Positions 15,792 to 24,437 are shown, counted from the first letter of the stretch. The stretch: DNA of 64,000 bases from Burkholderiaceae bacterium (GCA_023653055.1 JAMNXR010000018.1:1-64000); one strand, 5' to 3'. Notes: generated by a model from the sequence alone, not told the origin. A program made the numbers and translations.

Positions 15792-15819
15792 ATTTTACTA
15801 GATCTTGTTCGCGATGCAA
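15792..15819 (-). promoter_or_regulatory. Predicted sigma70 promoter for the structured RNA
   Basis: On the minus strand TTGCAT (15819-15814) and TAAAAT (15797-15792) are 16 bp apart. Transcription should begin near 15784, about 15 bases before the P1 stem. Confidence 0.55.
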
Positions 15820-15846
15820 GGTACTCGAGAGTGATTTAGCGCGCGC

Positions 15847-16392
15847 TCAGCTAATCCATCGATCTAGTAAAGCGCCAACATAGGTTTTAGGCAGCATGTG
15901 TCCCGCCTCTGGGACAACGGTGACGTGCCATGCCAGCAGTGTTGCTAGAGCCAGAACATTGTCGGGATTGCTTTGCCAGTCTTGTTCACCTACGTGAATT
16001 TCGCAATGTTTGGCTGAATGATACTTACCGGCCTGAACCAACGCCATGAGTTGACGGGCTCGGGGTGGGACGAAAAAGGTTTGCGACTCGCTATTCGCAA
16101 ATTCACCCACAATTGGAGAGAGCAGGAGCACTCTGCCAGGGAAGGGGGGCATCAATGTCTGTGCATGCAGAAAAAGGTAGGCCCCAAAAGAATTGGCTAC
16201 AACCATTGCTTCGTTGTGCCAAAAGTGTGTCGTGAGGTCTTGCGCAACGTGCTCGATTTGTTCTGCAAAATTGAGTTTCGCAAAATCACCAAGAGTCTCC
16301 CTACCGGAGACGTTTAGTCCCCGTGAGAGCAGCGCTTCTCCTAGTCCTGTTTCAAGACGACCGCCTCGTCCGGGAAGGTAATAGATATTCAT
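15847..16392 (-). CDS. Small alpha/beta-hydrolase
   Basis: This 181-residue cytoplasmic protein opens with MNIYYLPGRGG, a beta strand followed by a glycine loop. The nucleophile elbow is N-S-F-G (VVANSFGAYLFLHAQ, about residue 68), a variant of G-x-S-x-G. The late GHMLP supplies the catalytic His, and HVGEQDWQSNPD likely carries the Asp. Small hydrolases of this kind (YqiA/RBBP9-like) act on esters or unknown small substrates. It is upstream of the structured-RNA promoter in the same direction and appears to be its own unit. Confidence 0.75.
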   Translation of the reverse strand: MNIYYLPGRGGRLETGLGEALLSRGLNVSGRETLGDFAKLNFAEQIEHVAQDLTTHFWHNEAMVVANSFGAYLFLHAQTLMPPFPGRVLLLSPIVGEFANSESQTFFVPPRARQLMALVQAGKYHSAKHCEIHVGEQDWQSNPDNVLALATLLAWHVTVVPEAGHMLPKTYVGALLDRWIS

Positions 16393-16418
16393 GTTTCATT
16401 TTAGCGTTGCCGGGTGTA

Positions 16419-17156
16419 CTACTTCGCAATCCTCATCACACATTGACCAAAAGCTTCAGTCTGGGGTTTGATCCCAAGATCCATACACTGACTTTTAGCG
16501 GCATCAAGTGAAACAGGTGCGGCTGCGGGAGTGGTCGCTGTGGCGCTAGTTGGTGAGGTTGTTGTACTGCTCGCAACAGTACCTGTCGGTGTCAGTGTCA
16601 GAGTTTCACTTGTAGTGGTGCCTGTTGGACTCACTAGACGCGTTTGAGTCACGCCAGCAGGGGTAACACTTGTTTGCGTCGCGCCGGGTGGTCCACCTGC
16701 AGAATTCGTGGTGGTGTGCGTGGTGGCGTGCCCTTCGGTATAGCCGACCTTGGTCATTTGTCCCATCATGACTTGAATCATATTGGGATAGTCATAAGCA
16801 GCGCCCGAGGCATGGTCGATCGCGACCCCAATGATGCCGCCAAAGAAAAAATTACCAACCATACCGGGTTTGACAATTGAGGTGACGGAGGCACGTCCGG
16901 CTTCGAGGCCAGGTTTGTTACAGGTCACTTGGAGGTCATCGTTGGAGCGTTGGATTTGTACTGAGCCCGGTGAGGTAAGAAACCATTTACCTTTGGCGTT
17001 GACGAGCTCACACGCGGCGCCAGATACTTGCGCGGCCTCTTGTCTAGTTTCTACAGAAACACTCTGTTGTGAGCCCCCCGTGATGGAGGCGCAGCCGCCA
17101 AGTAGAAGAGAGGCGGCGAGTATGACCATGAGAGAAAACAGTCTGGATGCATTCAT
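16419..17156 (-). CDS. Outer-membrane-type lipoprotein with Thr-rich linker
   Basis: The signal peptide ends in the lipobox LLGGC (Cys about 22), so the protein is lipid-anchored in the envelope. Residues about 23-130 form a compact domain with ACELVNAKGKWFLTSPGSV and VTCNKPG, plus a short hydrophobic glycine segment GNFFFGGIIGVAIDHASGAAYDY, similar to small lipoproteins of the translocation-associated type. Residues about 145-220 are a low-complexity Thr/Ser/Pro linker. The last 25 residues (SQCMDLGIKPQTEAFGQCVM) look like a small Cys-containing helix pair. The function is unknown. Confidence 0.75.
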   Translation of the reverse strand: MNASRLFSLMVILAASLLLGGCASITGGSQQSVSVETRQEAAQVSGAACELVNAKGKWFLTSPGSVQIQRSNDDLQVTCNKPGLEAGRASVTSIVKPGMVGNFFFGGIIGVAIDHASGAAYDYPNMIQVMMGQMTKVGYTEGHATTHTTTNSAGGPPGATQTSVTPAGVTQTRLVSPTGTTTSETLTLTPTGTVASSTTTSPTSATATTPAAAPVSLDAAKSQCMDLGIKPQTEAFGQCVMRIAK

Positions 17157-17371
17157 TATGAGGCCTTTATTTTTCTTTGTGAGAGGTGTTTGAGGCGCTA
17201 GAGTAAGCAGCTGGATGTCTCATAGGATGCGACTTTGTTTTTCTTTTTAATGATCAGTCGCCTAGGCATCTGCAGACCCGATGCGGGTATCGATTTAAAG
17301 CACAAATCCAAGTGCCTCATCCTGTGAGTCACTGAGCTGTGATACTGGTCATATCCATTACGGAGGTTCTT

Positions 17372-17839
17372 ATGGCAGACACTCAAACAGACACCAACAT
17401 TGCGACAGTCTCACCCGTCAAGGAGGTCGACGTCGATGCATCGTTACAGCGGATTTTTGAATACTTAGCGCAAGAGGGCTATCGTCCAAAAGTAGATGAT
17501 GACGGCTCGATTGGTTTTAAGTGTGAAGGCTGGAATATTTACCTTGATTCATATGATTCAAACGGTGGATTTCGGGCGTATTGTTGCGCGATGTGGAATG
17601 TTGATCCAAGCGAACGTACGGAGGCCCTCAGTGTTGCAAATTCAATCAATGCGGCACGACGTTGTTTGAAAGTTCTGGTGAACGAAAAAAATATAGTGTG
17701 GGTGACGTATGAAACGTTTTGTGCGGATGTAACTGAATACACGCGAACCTTAAATTCTGTGCCTGAATACTTAATCAGTACATGCCGAGAGTTTCGAGAA
17801 GAATTTCGTCGTATGACCAAACCAGTCACATTGAACTAG
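17372..17839 (+). CDS. YbjN-like (type III chaperone-fold) protein
   Basis: ATG 17372 is preceded by GGAGG at 17362-17366 and gives 155 residues; a longer frame from 17339 has no ribosome-binding site. The sequence shows the YbjN/DUF1790-like pattern: a helix (LQRIFEYLAQEGYRPKVDDDG), strands including IGFKCEGWNIYLDSYD, then A-L-S-V-A-N-S-I-N and a strand V-L-V-N-E-K-N-I-V-W-V. These proteins share the fold of type III secretion chaperones and are thought to bind other proteins, but their role is not settled. It lies alone, ahead of a WYL regulator. Confidence 0.6.
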   Translation: MADTQTDTNIATVSPVKEVDVDASLQRIFEYLAQEGYRPKVDDDGSIGFKCEGWNIYLDSYDSNGGFRAYCCAMWNVDPSERTEALSVANSINAARRCLKVLVNEKNIVWVTYETFCADVTEYTRTLNSVPEYLISTCREFREEFRRMTKPVTLN

Positions 17840-17989
17840 TTAACAGTAATTTTTTGATTATCTGTCATGCGTCTGATTGTCTGCAAGTATCACCTGGTGA
17901 GTCACCCGGTAAAGGAAAATAATGATCTCCAAATAGGCTAAGATAAACCGAATTGCAGCCTTGCAACGCACGATTGACGGATAAGAACT

Positions 17990-18961
17990 ATGGATCGCAC
18001 AGAACGGTTCTACAAGATTCAAGCCATGCTCATGGCAAAACCTTCAGTCACGATGAAGCAAATGCAAGACGCGCTTGAGGTATCACGTGCGACCTTGAAT
18101 CGCGATTTGGCTTATATGCGTGATCGACTCAACATTCCCTTTGCATGGAATCCGACGCTACGCGGCTATGCGCTCACGCGTCAGCAATCATCAGATAAAA
18201 CCTTTGAACTGCCAGGCGTTTGGTTTAATCAGCAAGAGATTTACTCTTTGTTGACAATGATCGAGTTAATTTCAAAGCTAGAACCTGGCGGCTTGTTGTT
18301 ACCGCACTTGACCCCGTTTAAGGCTCGACTCGAGGGCTTGCTTGATGAGGGTATTGGAAGCGCAAAAGAGGTGATGAGTAGGATTCGAATACTACCGATG
18401 GCCCAACGCCAAGTATCGGGTGAATATTTTCAGATTATTACCCATGCCTTGGTTCAACGTCAGCGATTGGAGATTAAACATTTTGCGCGTCAAACAGGTC
18501 AGGACACCGAGCGCCAAATCTCGCCCCAGCGTTTGGTGTACTACCGTGACAATTGGTATTTAGATGCCTATTGTCATTTGCGTGAAGGTCTACGCAGCTT
18601 TGCACTCGACGCGCTCAACGGTGTTCAGTTAAAGGAAATGTCGGCCAAAGGTGTGGCGGAGGCTGAACTGCATGAGATGTTTGAGACCAGCTACGGGATT
18701 TTTTCAGGGAAAAATACACAAGTCGCCAAGCTGAAATTCACTCCCTTTAGAGCGCAGTGGGTCGCACGCGAAGTCTGGCATCCAGAGCAGGTGGGCCAAG
18801 TGCATGCAGATGGCAGCTATACGCTAGAAGTCCCGTACGGTGAAGACTGGGAGTTGATTCAGGACATCTTGCGCCAAGGCGAGGATGTTCAGGTGCTGGG
18901 GCCTGCATCTTTGAAAAAGAAGGTCAAAGAAACTGTGCAAAAAATGCTACAGCTCTATTGA
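17990..18961 (+). CDS. WYL domain transcriptional regulator
   Basis: Residues about 5-60 form an HTH of the DeoR/HTH_11 type (MLMAKPSVTMKQMQDALEV and ATLNRDLAYMRD). Residues about 150-220 form the WYL domain, with ISPQRLVYYRDNWYLDAYCH and the R-S-F-A-L-D-A-L motif. Residues about 240-320 are the WCX extension. The same architecture controls DNA repair and phage-defence operons (for example BrxR and PafBC-like proteins), where the WYL domain senses single-stranded nucleic acid. No target operon is obvious; the next genes are the duplicated coiled-coil cassette. Confidence 0.85.
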   Translation: MDRTERFYKIQAMLMAKPSVTMKQMQDALEVSRATLNRDLAYMRDRLNIPFAWNPTLRGYALTRQQSSDKTFELPGVWFNQQEIYSLLTMIELISKLEPGGLLLPHLTPFKARLEGLLDEGIGSAKEVMSRIRILPMAQRQVSGEYFQIITHALVQRQRLEIKHFARQTGQDTERQISPQRLVYYRDNWYLDAYCHLREGLRSFALDALNGVQLKEMSAKGVAEAELHEMFETSYGIFSGKNTQVAKLKFTPFRAQWVAREVWHPEQVGQVHADGSYTLEVPYGEDWELIQDILRQGEDVQVLGPASLKKKVKETVQKMLQLY

Positions 18962-19053
18962 CGGATCGGTGGTGAAAAGTACGAATCTTTACCAAGCGCT
19001 TCGCCCAATAAGATAATTTGATTCATGACAAGACGGGAAGTCCAACAGTAACC

Positions 19054-19497
19054 GGTAACAATTCTGTTACCAAATAAATGGTGATGCAGCACTTTTGCGA
19101 AAAGAAAATGCTCATAATGATCTCTATTATTTTGAGATGGAAAAACGCATGCTCACCGTTGAATTAGCCGTCGATCAACACACTAAAATTTGCGAACGTC
19201 TTGATCGGTCAATGTCGAATCTTTGCCAGGCAATGGGGGATTTGCGCGTGCAAATGACTCAGGTTCAAGCTGATCTGCGGCATGAGATTGCATTAGTTCA
19301 GGCTGATCTGCGCAAAGAGATTGCATTTGTGCATACCGACCTGCGCCAAGAGATCGCGCGAAGTAACGCTGATTTACATAAGTTTTTTGAGCGTAAATTT
19401 ATGTGGCTGATCACTGCATATTGCGGTGGTATGTTTACCTTGCTAGGTTTTCTAGGTAAATATCTGCTTGATAGCTATGCAAGGTAATCGAGAGTGA
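19054..19497. repeat. Copy 2 of the dispersed ~450-bp duplication
   Basis: This copy starts with the same 18-bp palindrome (19054-19071) and ends at the same GAGAGTGAT as copy 1 (2269-2747). It carries one 33-bp coding unit fewer. Sequence outside the block is unrelated to the flanks of copy 1. Confidence 0.75.
19149..19487 (+). CDS. Hendecad coiled-coil protein with membrane anchor (copy 2)
   Basis: The start at ATG 19149 aligns exactly with copy 1 and gives 112 residues against 123. The difference is one 11-residue unit of the coiled coil. The head is almost unchanged and the C-terminal membrane helix is WLITAYCGGMFTLLGFLGKY. Keeping both frames open while losing precisely one repeat shows selection on the reading frame and repeat slippage. 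A TTG-initiated extension to 19095 is possible but has no equivalent support in copy 1. The function is unknown; the coil could form a trimer or tetramer at the membrane. Confidence 0.75.
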   Translation: MLTVELAVDQHTKICERLDRSMSNLCQAMGDLRVQMTQVQADLRHEIALVQADLRKEIAFVHTDLRQEIARSNADLHKFFERKFMWLITAYCGGMFTLLGFLGKYLLDSYAR

Positions 19498-19539
19498 TTC
19501 TGCGCGTGACATAGGTTTAATGCAGAATGAGTACCGCTT

Positions 19540-19617
19540 ATGCAAACACGAATCGCACGCATCGAAGCCATCATTCCTACCCTCGCTACGCGGGAGGATC
19601 TCGCGCACCTTGGTTGA
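19540..19617 (+). pseudogene. Remnant of a related coiled-coil gene (25 codons)
   Basis: The frame ATG 19540 to TGA 19617 reads MQTRIARIEAIIPTLATRED and then LAHLG. This resembles the head of short coiled-coil membrane-anchored proteins of the same broad type as copies 1 and 2 but is not identical to either. No coil or membrane helix follows, so it looks like a truncated relic rather than a functional gene. The rest of 19488-19701 holds nothing else that can be supported. Confidence 0.4.
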
Positions 19618-19701
19618 TTTCCCGCACGTTTCAGATGCGCATGCGTGTTATCTATGATTTAAATTACACTGCATCAGTGAGTTAAATCATTTGGATATGT
19701 C

Positions 19702-21243
19702 ATGAATCACAAAGTGCGAGGCTCTACTCTATTGCAGCAGCTTTGGGTTTTTTTGTTGGGCCTATTGTTGCTGCTTGCAGCAAGCCCTGCCTTTTCTCAG
19801 CAAGAGTCTAAGGTCTTGCGAAGCGGTTGGTATCCATGGGACCCTTATCAGTATGAGATTACCAAGGATGATCTCAAGCAGCTGACTGGTTTAGATGTGC
19901 AGTTACTCAAAGCCGTATTTGGGAAAATGGATATCGAGCTAAAGATCGATCCAGTGGGTTGGCAGCAGCATCAGCTAGACGTAAAAGAGGGCAGTCGCGA
20001 TATTGCAGGCGGCGCCTTTAGAAGTAAAGAGCGTGAGGCGTATGCCTATTACTCGATCCCGTATCGCTCTGAAAAAGACATGCTTTACGTGCGTAAGGGT
20101 GAACAGAAAAAGTTTACGTTTAATACCGCAGATGCGTTGATCAAAACGCTTGAGTCAGGCTCTTACAAGCTTGGTGTCATTGAGGGGTATTTTTACGGGG
20201 AACCGTTGATGCAATATATCAACGATCCTCGAAACGCTGACAGGATTGTCAAGGTCAAAGATGATCGCGCTAATTTTAATAATTTGTTGACTCACAAGAT
20301 TGACGCCTTTCCGATTGATCATCTTGTTGGGGCGACTTTGGGTTGGCGTTATGGCTGGCAAAAGCAGGTTGAAGAAATGCCTAACCCGGTCTTCGAAGAT
20401 TCCATCCATGTTTTGTTTAGTAAAAAAACGACAAGTCCTGAGTTAGTCGAGCGATTTAATCAAACGCTGCTACAGATGCAAAATAGCGGTGAATACAATA
20501 AAGTGATGCGGAATTATCTTTTGCCAGTTTTGCTCGGTCAAACAGCAGGGCAAACTTGGTTTTTTATTATCGATATTATTGGCACCATTGCTTTTGCAAT
20601 ATCAGGCTTGCTGCTTGCGCGCGAAGGTAAGTACAGTCTGTTTGGTGCACTTGTTCTTGCGGCGTTGCCCTCTATTGGAGGCGGCGTCGTACGTGACATT
20701 CTCATCAACCGCGAGACGCTCTCTGTTCTCAATTCACCTGTTTACTTAGTCACTATTTTCGCAACGGTGATGTTTTTTTATCTCTTTTTCCACGTGGGGG
20801 ATTGGTATCGCCGCAAGAAAAAAACGATGCGTGGCCATCAACACATTTTTTTTGGTCGCATCCCAAACCATGCTGCGATTGAGTTTTTTGATGCGTTAGG
20901 TTTGTCTACGTTCACCGTTGTGGGTGTGATCGTGGCGGTCGAAGCTAAGATTCAGCCATTGTGGTTATGGGGTCCAATTTTGGCTGCGCTGACAGGCGCT
21001 GGCGGCGGGATATTGCGCGATGTGATTCGTGCTGATGCAGATAATCCTGGACTCAAAGGTTCATTCTATGCAGAGGTTGCCCTGATTTGGGGTTTGATAT
21101 TGTCACTCTTTCTAAACTGGTATTCCTTTTTACCAAAGTATGAGCTGACGCATTTGACTATAGCGGTCGTGGGTGTGATTTTGGGTGGCTTGGCGACCAG
21201 GATCTCGGTGGTGTATTTTAAGATTCGAAGTCCAATGTATTGA
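19702..21243 (+). CDS. Periplasmic binding domain fused to Gly_transporter/TRIC membrane channel
   Basis: Residues 1-32 are a signal peptide or anchor. Residues about 36-275 form a type 3 extracellular solute-binding domain (LRSGWYPWDPYQY, LTGLDVQLLKAVFGKM, GAFRSKEREAYAYYSIPY), the fold of amino-acid receptors and ionotropic receptors. Residues about 285-510 are two Gly_transporter (UPF0126/TRIC) units. Each has a G-G-G-x-x-R-D signature (326-332 and 434-440) and three membrane helices, plus a seventh helix. The family includes E. coli YicG and trimeric cation channels. The binding domain would sit in the periplasm above the pore, suggesting a ligand-gated or receptor-fed transporter. A separate TRIC gene lies at 24866. 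Confidence 0.85.
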   Translation: MNHKVRGSTLLQQLWVFLLGLLLLLAASPAFSQQESKVLRSGWYPWDPYQYEITKDDLKQLTGLDVQLLKAVFGKMDIELKIDPVGWQQHQLDVKEGSRDIAGGAFRSKEREAYAYYSIPYRSEKDMLYVRKGEQKKFTFNTADALIKTLESGSYKLGVIEGYFYGEPLMQYINDPRNADRIVKVKDDRANFNNLLTHKIDAFPIDHLVGATLGWRYGWQKQVEEMPNPVFEDSIHVLFSKKTTSPELVERFNQTLLQMQNSGEYNKVMRNYLLPVLLGQTAGQTWFFIIDIIGTIAFAISGLLLAREGKYSLFGALVLAALPSIGGGVVRDILINRETLSVLNSPVYLVTIFATVMFFYLFFHVGDWYRRKKKTMRGHQHIFFGRIPNHAAIEFFDALGLSTFTVVGVIVAVEAKIQPLWLWGPILAALTGAGGGILRDVIRADADNPGLKGSFYAEVALIWGLILSLFLNWYSFLPKYELTHLTIAVVGVILGGLATRISVVYFKIRSPMY

Positions 21244-21254
21244 GGGGTTGAGTG

Positions 21255-21300
21255 CGTCGGCATCTGACACATGATGCCGACGATGTTGTTGTGTAATTTT
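21255..21300 (+). terminator. Rho-independent terminator of the binding-domain/TRIC gene
   Basis: CGTCGGCATC (21255-21264) pairs with GATGCCGACG (21273-21282), a perfect 10-bp stem. A T-rich tail ending in AATTTTTT follows. Confidence 0.65.
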
Positions 21301-21302
21301 TT

Positions 21303-22418
21303 CTAAATCGCTAACGCATAATTCGTACTTCTCCCGCCCTGTTCAGTGCGACGAAGTATCCCAAGAGCGATCAAATCATTAATGTCTCTCAGTGCCGTAT
21401 CAGACGAGCACTTGCCAAGTGCAGCCCATTTTTTATTGTTCAGTTGTCCTTCAAAACCATCAAGTAGACGATTGATGACTTTGCTCTGTCTTGTATTGAG
21501 TGGTGTGCCGGCCCATCGTCTCCAAAAGTTTGCCTTGAACAGTACATTCGATAGGACGTGATCCGCTTCTTGAAGTGCGCGTAACAGGCAGGCCAGAAAC
21601 CAGTTGAGCCATTCAGTTGCCTCAAGATTTCCCTTTTGCGTTTTTTCTAGGAGGGCGTAATAGTCCTTGCGCTCCTTTTGGATCTGCGCAGAGAGACTGT
21701 AGAACCGTTGCGTGCTCTGATCCGCGCGGGCAAGTGCGAGATCGCCGATTGCGCGCGCGATACGACCATTGCCATCATCAAACGGGTGGATCGTCACAAA
21801 CCATAAATGGGCAAGACCTGCCTTGATCAAGGGATCAAGTTCTTGGTCGGTTTCAAACCACAGCAAAAAATTTGCGATCTCAACTGGAAGACGATCGGCT
21901 GATGGTGCCTCATAATGAACGCGTTGTCGGTATACAGGACCAGACACCACTTGCATGGGACCCTCCGAATCATCACGCCATGCACCGACGCGGATCGTGG
22001 TCAGAGTGCTTTGTTCTGTTGGAAATAATTCAGTGTGCCAAGCGGTGAGTCTCTGTGCGGTGAGGGGAGTATGGTACGAGCGTGTGGCGTCAAGAATCAT
22101 TTCTACGACACCATCGACGTGCCGGTCTGCGGGGGCGAGTGCTCCGATATCAACCCCAAGCCTTGTGGCAATTGACGAGCGAACGGTGTCGGGATTGAGA
22201 TGTTCGCCTTCGATTTCACTGGTTTTGAGTACGTCCTCGGTAAGGGCCTCGAGCATGGCATGGGCCTGAGAGCCGACGCCTTGATCGCGCATGCGACCGT
22301 GCAGTTGGCCTAGGGCTTGGTGTGCTTGCGCAAGTACTGGCATCAAAGCGCTTGCGTTGTAGCGCCATTGAGGCCAGGTGGGGCTTTGCCAGACGTAGAG
22401 AGAATCACCGCTTTTCAT
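21303..22418 (-). CDS. Fic family protein with DUF4172 and C-terminal winged helix
   Basis: From ATG 22418 the protein has 371 residues; a GTG at 22442 is the alternative. An N-terminal DUF4172-type segment (YVWQSPTWPQWRYNASAL) is followed by the Fic core. The active loop HPFDDGNGRIAR (about residues 211-222) matches H-x-F-x-D-G-N-G-R-x-x-R, so AMP transfer to protein hydroxyls is expected. The inhibitory helix T-S-E-I-E-G (about 66-71) fits the class II self-inhibition motif. The last 70 residues are a winged helix (SKVINRLLDG, SSDTALRDINDLIALGIL). Palindromes over the start region support autoregulation. Confidence 0.88.
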   Translation of the reverse strand: MKSGDSLYVWQSPTWPQWRYNASALMPVLAQAHQALGQLHGRMRDQGVGSQAHAMLEALTEDVLKTSEIEGEHLNPDTVRSSIATRLGVDIGALAPADRHVDGVVEMILDATRSYHTPLTAQRLTAWHTELFPTEQSTLTTIRVGAWRDDSEGPMQVVSGPVYRQRVHYEAPSADRLPVEIANFLLWFETDQELDPLIKAGLAHLWFVTIHPFDDGNGRIARAIGDLALARADQSTQRFYSLSAQIQKERKDYYALLEKTQKGNLEATEWLNWFLACLLRALQEADHVLSNVLFKANFWRRWAGTPLNTRQSKVINRLLDGFEGQLNNKKWAALGKCSSDTALRDINDLIALGILRRTEQGGRSTNYALAI

Positions 22419-22479
22419 GCGGTGATTAGAAGGTATATTCACCGCAAAGTCAATTATTCACCGCATTTTATGCGGTGAA
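22403..22479 (-). promoter_or_regulatory. Palindromic operators of the Fic gene
   Basis: Two dyads share the half-site TCACCGC. AATCACCGC (22403-22411) with GCGGTGATT (22419-22427) overlaps the start codon at 22418. TTCACCGCAT (22457-22466) with ATGCGGTGAA (22470-22479) lies upstream. A lone TTCACCGCA sits between them at 22438-22446. On the minus strand TTGACT and TCTAAT with 17-bp spacing lie between the dyads, so binding of a repressor at both would cover the promoter. Confidence 0.6.
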
Positions 22480-22510
22480 TGTGATTTCTGCCGGATCCCG
22501 TACCTATGCC

Positions 22511-23998
22511 TTAAGGCCTTGTCCGCGTTGTCTTTGCTAGCTTCGTCCAAGGCAAGTCGGCAGGATCAGCCGCCATGGGCCCAGCAGCCTTTGCCACCAA
22601 AATATGAGACGCAATCGGTGTGAAGTCCGCCCGAAAATGGTTGGAGCTTTTGACGACTAAGACTTTCATCGTTTCGGGGTGTATGCCCAACATCCTAAAA
22701 AGCTCACGATCTAGAAGTTGTTTTTTCCCACTTGCGACCGCCACGAGGACGCCTTCGATTTCGAGCAAGGCGCACGGGCCAAGCGCAATCCGCGAGCCTG
22801 TCATCATGGGACCCTTGAGTGTGACTTTTCCATCAGAGAGTGCTTTGACTTTAAAGGTACCTTGCACCGGTGGGTCGCTGAGTTGGCCGGTAAAGGTTGG
22901 CACCGCTGTGCCGATCGTCGTTGTAATCGATGCGCCGAGACCGGCTTCATGCGCCATGCTGGCTGTCTTAGGATCAAAAAGCAGGCCGAGTGCGACTTTG
23001 CCAGGTAAACGTTTACCTGCAGCTTTTTCTAACAACGCGCGCAGCAGGCCTGTCGTGTTGCTGTCGCCGCCTGCACCCGGGTTGTCTTGTGTGTCAGCAA
23101 TCACCACGGGCTTTTCATTTGTTTCACCGAGTACGCAGGCGCGTTCGACCGCATCGCGTGCGGAAAACATTTCGAGTGTCCACTGCGTGGGTTCGCTGAC
23201 GTTTGCGTATAGTCGTTGCACCGCGGCTTCGGCACGTTCACCATAGCCCCAGACCATCGGTGCGCATTCCTCAATATCCGAAGCGGGGAACGCCATGCAA
23301 AAGCTCAGGCACGTATCGAATTCACGATCCAGATCAAAGATCTCTTCGTAACGTGACTTGGCAGGCTCGAGCCAAGTGCTCTGCGCATTCAAAGGAATGA
23401 GATAGGGCAGACGACGGTACGCCAGCGGCTCTTTTGATCCGCGCTTGAAGCGCCGTTTTAAAAGCTTTGCTGCGAGTGCGCCCGTCTTGGCCATATCCAC
23501 GTGAGGATAGGTGCGGTAGGAAACGAGCGCATCGGCCTCAGCCAACATGCGGTGTGTGACATTCGCATGGAGGTCCAGGCTCGCCACGATGGGCATCTTG
23601 GGGCCGACGATTGCGCGGATGCGTGCGATCAACTCACCCTCGGAGTCATCGAGATGCTCTGCTACGGCCGCACCGTGCAAATCGAGATAGACGGCATCAA
23701 AGCCACCTTGGCGGATACCGGTCAAGATCGAGTCACTGATCCGCTCAAATGCATCTTGCGTGACATGCGCAGAAGGAATCGCGCCACACCAAGAGCCCGG
23801 TACGAGTTGCCATCCCTCGAGCCGCGCCGCCTCCATAAATCCGCCGATAGGGATATTGACATCGCGCAAGCTGTCCAACATGGGCTGGCCAGTGATAAAG
23901 GCAGGAAATGATTCGCCGCGGTTAAACGCAGCCCAGTCTGCTTTCGTGGGAGCAAAGGTGTTGGTTTCGTGTTGATAGCCTGCGACGTAGATTTTCAA
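22511..23998 (-). CDS. M81 family metallopeptidase (microcystinase C-like)
   Basis: The start is taken as TTG 23998, preceded by GGAG with 7-bp spacing, which gives 495 residues starting LKIYVAGYQHETNTFAPT. The H-E-T-N-T-F near residue 11, YLDLHGAAV and SLDLHANVT near residues 110-150 carry the zinc ligands of the MlrC family. The C-terminal MlrC domain starts around VIADTQDNPGAGGDS. Members cleave linear peptides or D-amino-acid-containing substrates in the cytoplasm. No transporter is adjacent on the same strand, so the substrate is open. The upstream neighbour is a VapBC pair. Confidence 0.88.
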   Translation of the reverse strand: MKIYVAGYQHETNTFAPTKADWAAFNRGESFPAFITGQPMLDSLRDVNIPIGGFMEAARLEGWQLVPGSWCGAIPSAHVTQDAFERISDSILTGIRQGGFDAVYLDLHGAAVAEHLDDSEGELIARIRAIVGPKMPIVASLDLHANVTHRMLAEADALVSYRTYPHVDMAKTGALAAKLLKRRFKRGSKEPLAYRRLPYLIPLNAQSTWLEPAKSRYEEIFDLDREFDTCLSFCMAFPASDIEECAPMVWGYGERAEAAVQRLYANVSEPTQWTLEMFSARDAVERACVLGETNEKPVVIADTQDNPGAGGDSNTTGLLRALLEKAAGKRLPGKVALGLLFDPKTASMAHEAGLGASITTTIGTAVPTFTGQLSDPPVQGTFKVKALSDGKVTLKGPMMTGSRIALGPCALLEIEGVLVAVASGKKQLLDRELFRMLGIHPETMKVLVVKSSNHFRADFTPIASHILVAKAAGPMAADPADLPWTKLAKTTRTRP

Positions 23999-24050
23999 AA
24001 TTTCACTCCAGAGGAATTGCAATGTCAGCTTAGCTGCGCTTAGATCAATA

Positions 24051-24437
24051 TTATTTTGCTAAATAAGTAACCGCGGGGAGTTTGGCGAAATGCGCATCAA
24101 ACGTCATCAGTTGAGCGCGGAGATGCTGAGCTGTGGCATAAACAATCGCATCGGCCGTCGCGAGTTTGTACTTACGATGGCATTCTGCTGCCCTTAAGGA
24201 AATATCAGTGTCGAGTGGCACCACGATACATTTTTGCGTGTAAGCGATGACAGAATCTGAGCGTTCCTCTCCAAGTTCTCTCGTCAGCCATTTTGAAAGT
24301 TCAAGTTGAACAATCGTTGGAACAATACAAAACTCTTTGGATGGAAACTTACTACTCAGTTTTTTTCCATGTGCGCTATCGGTGAGCCATTCTATCCAAG
24401 CAGAGGTATCGACGACATAAAGCTGCTTGGATGCCAT
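24051..24437 (-). CDS. vapC: VapC-type PIN domain toxin
   Basis: This 128-residue PIN domain protein has the acidic residues of the Mg-dependent RNase site: D near the start (VVDTSAWIEW), E in VQLELSKW, D in LATADAIVYAT and D in MTFDAHF. VapC toxins cut initiator tRNA or other RNAs when freed from VapB. The start codon overlaps the stop codon of the preceding vapB-like gene by one base, the standard coupled order. All four catalytic positions look intact, so the toxin should be active. Confidence 0.9.
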   Translation of the reverse strand: MASKQLYVVDTSAWIEWLTDSAHGKKLSSKFPSKEFCIVPTIVQLELSKWLTRELGEERSDSVIAYTQKCIVVPLDTDISLRAAECHRKYKLATADAIVYATAQHLRAQLMTFDAHFAKLPAVTYLAK

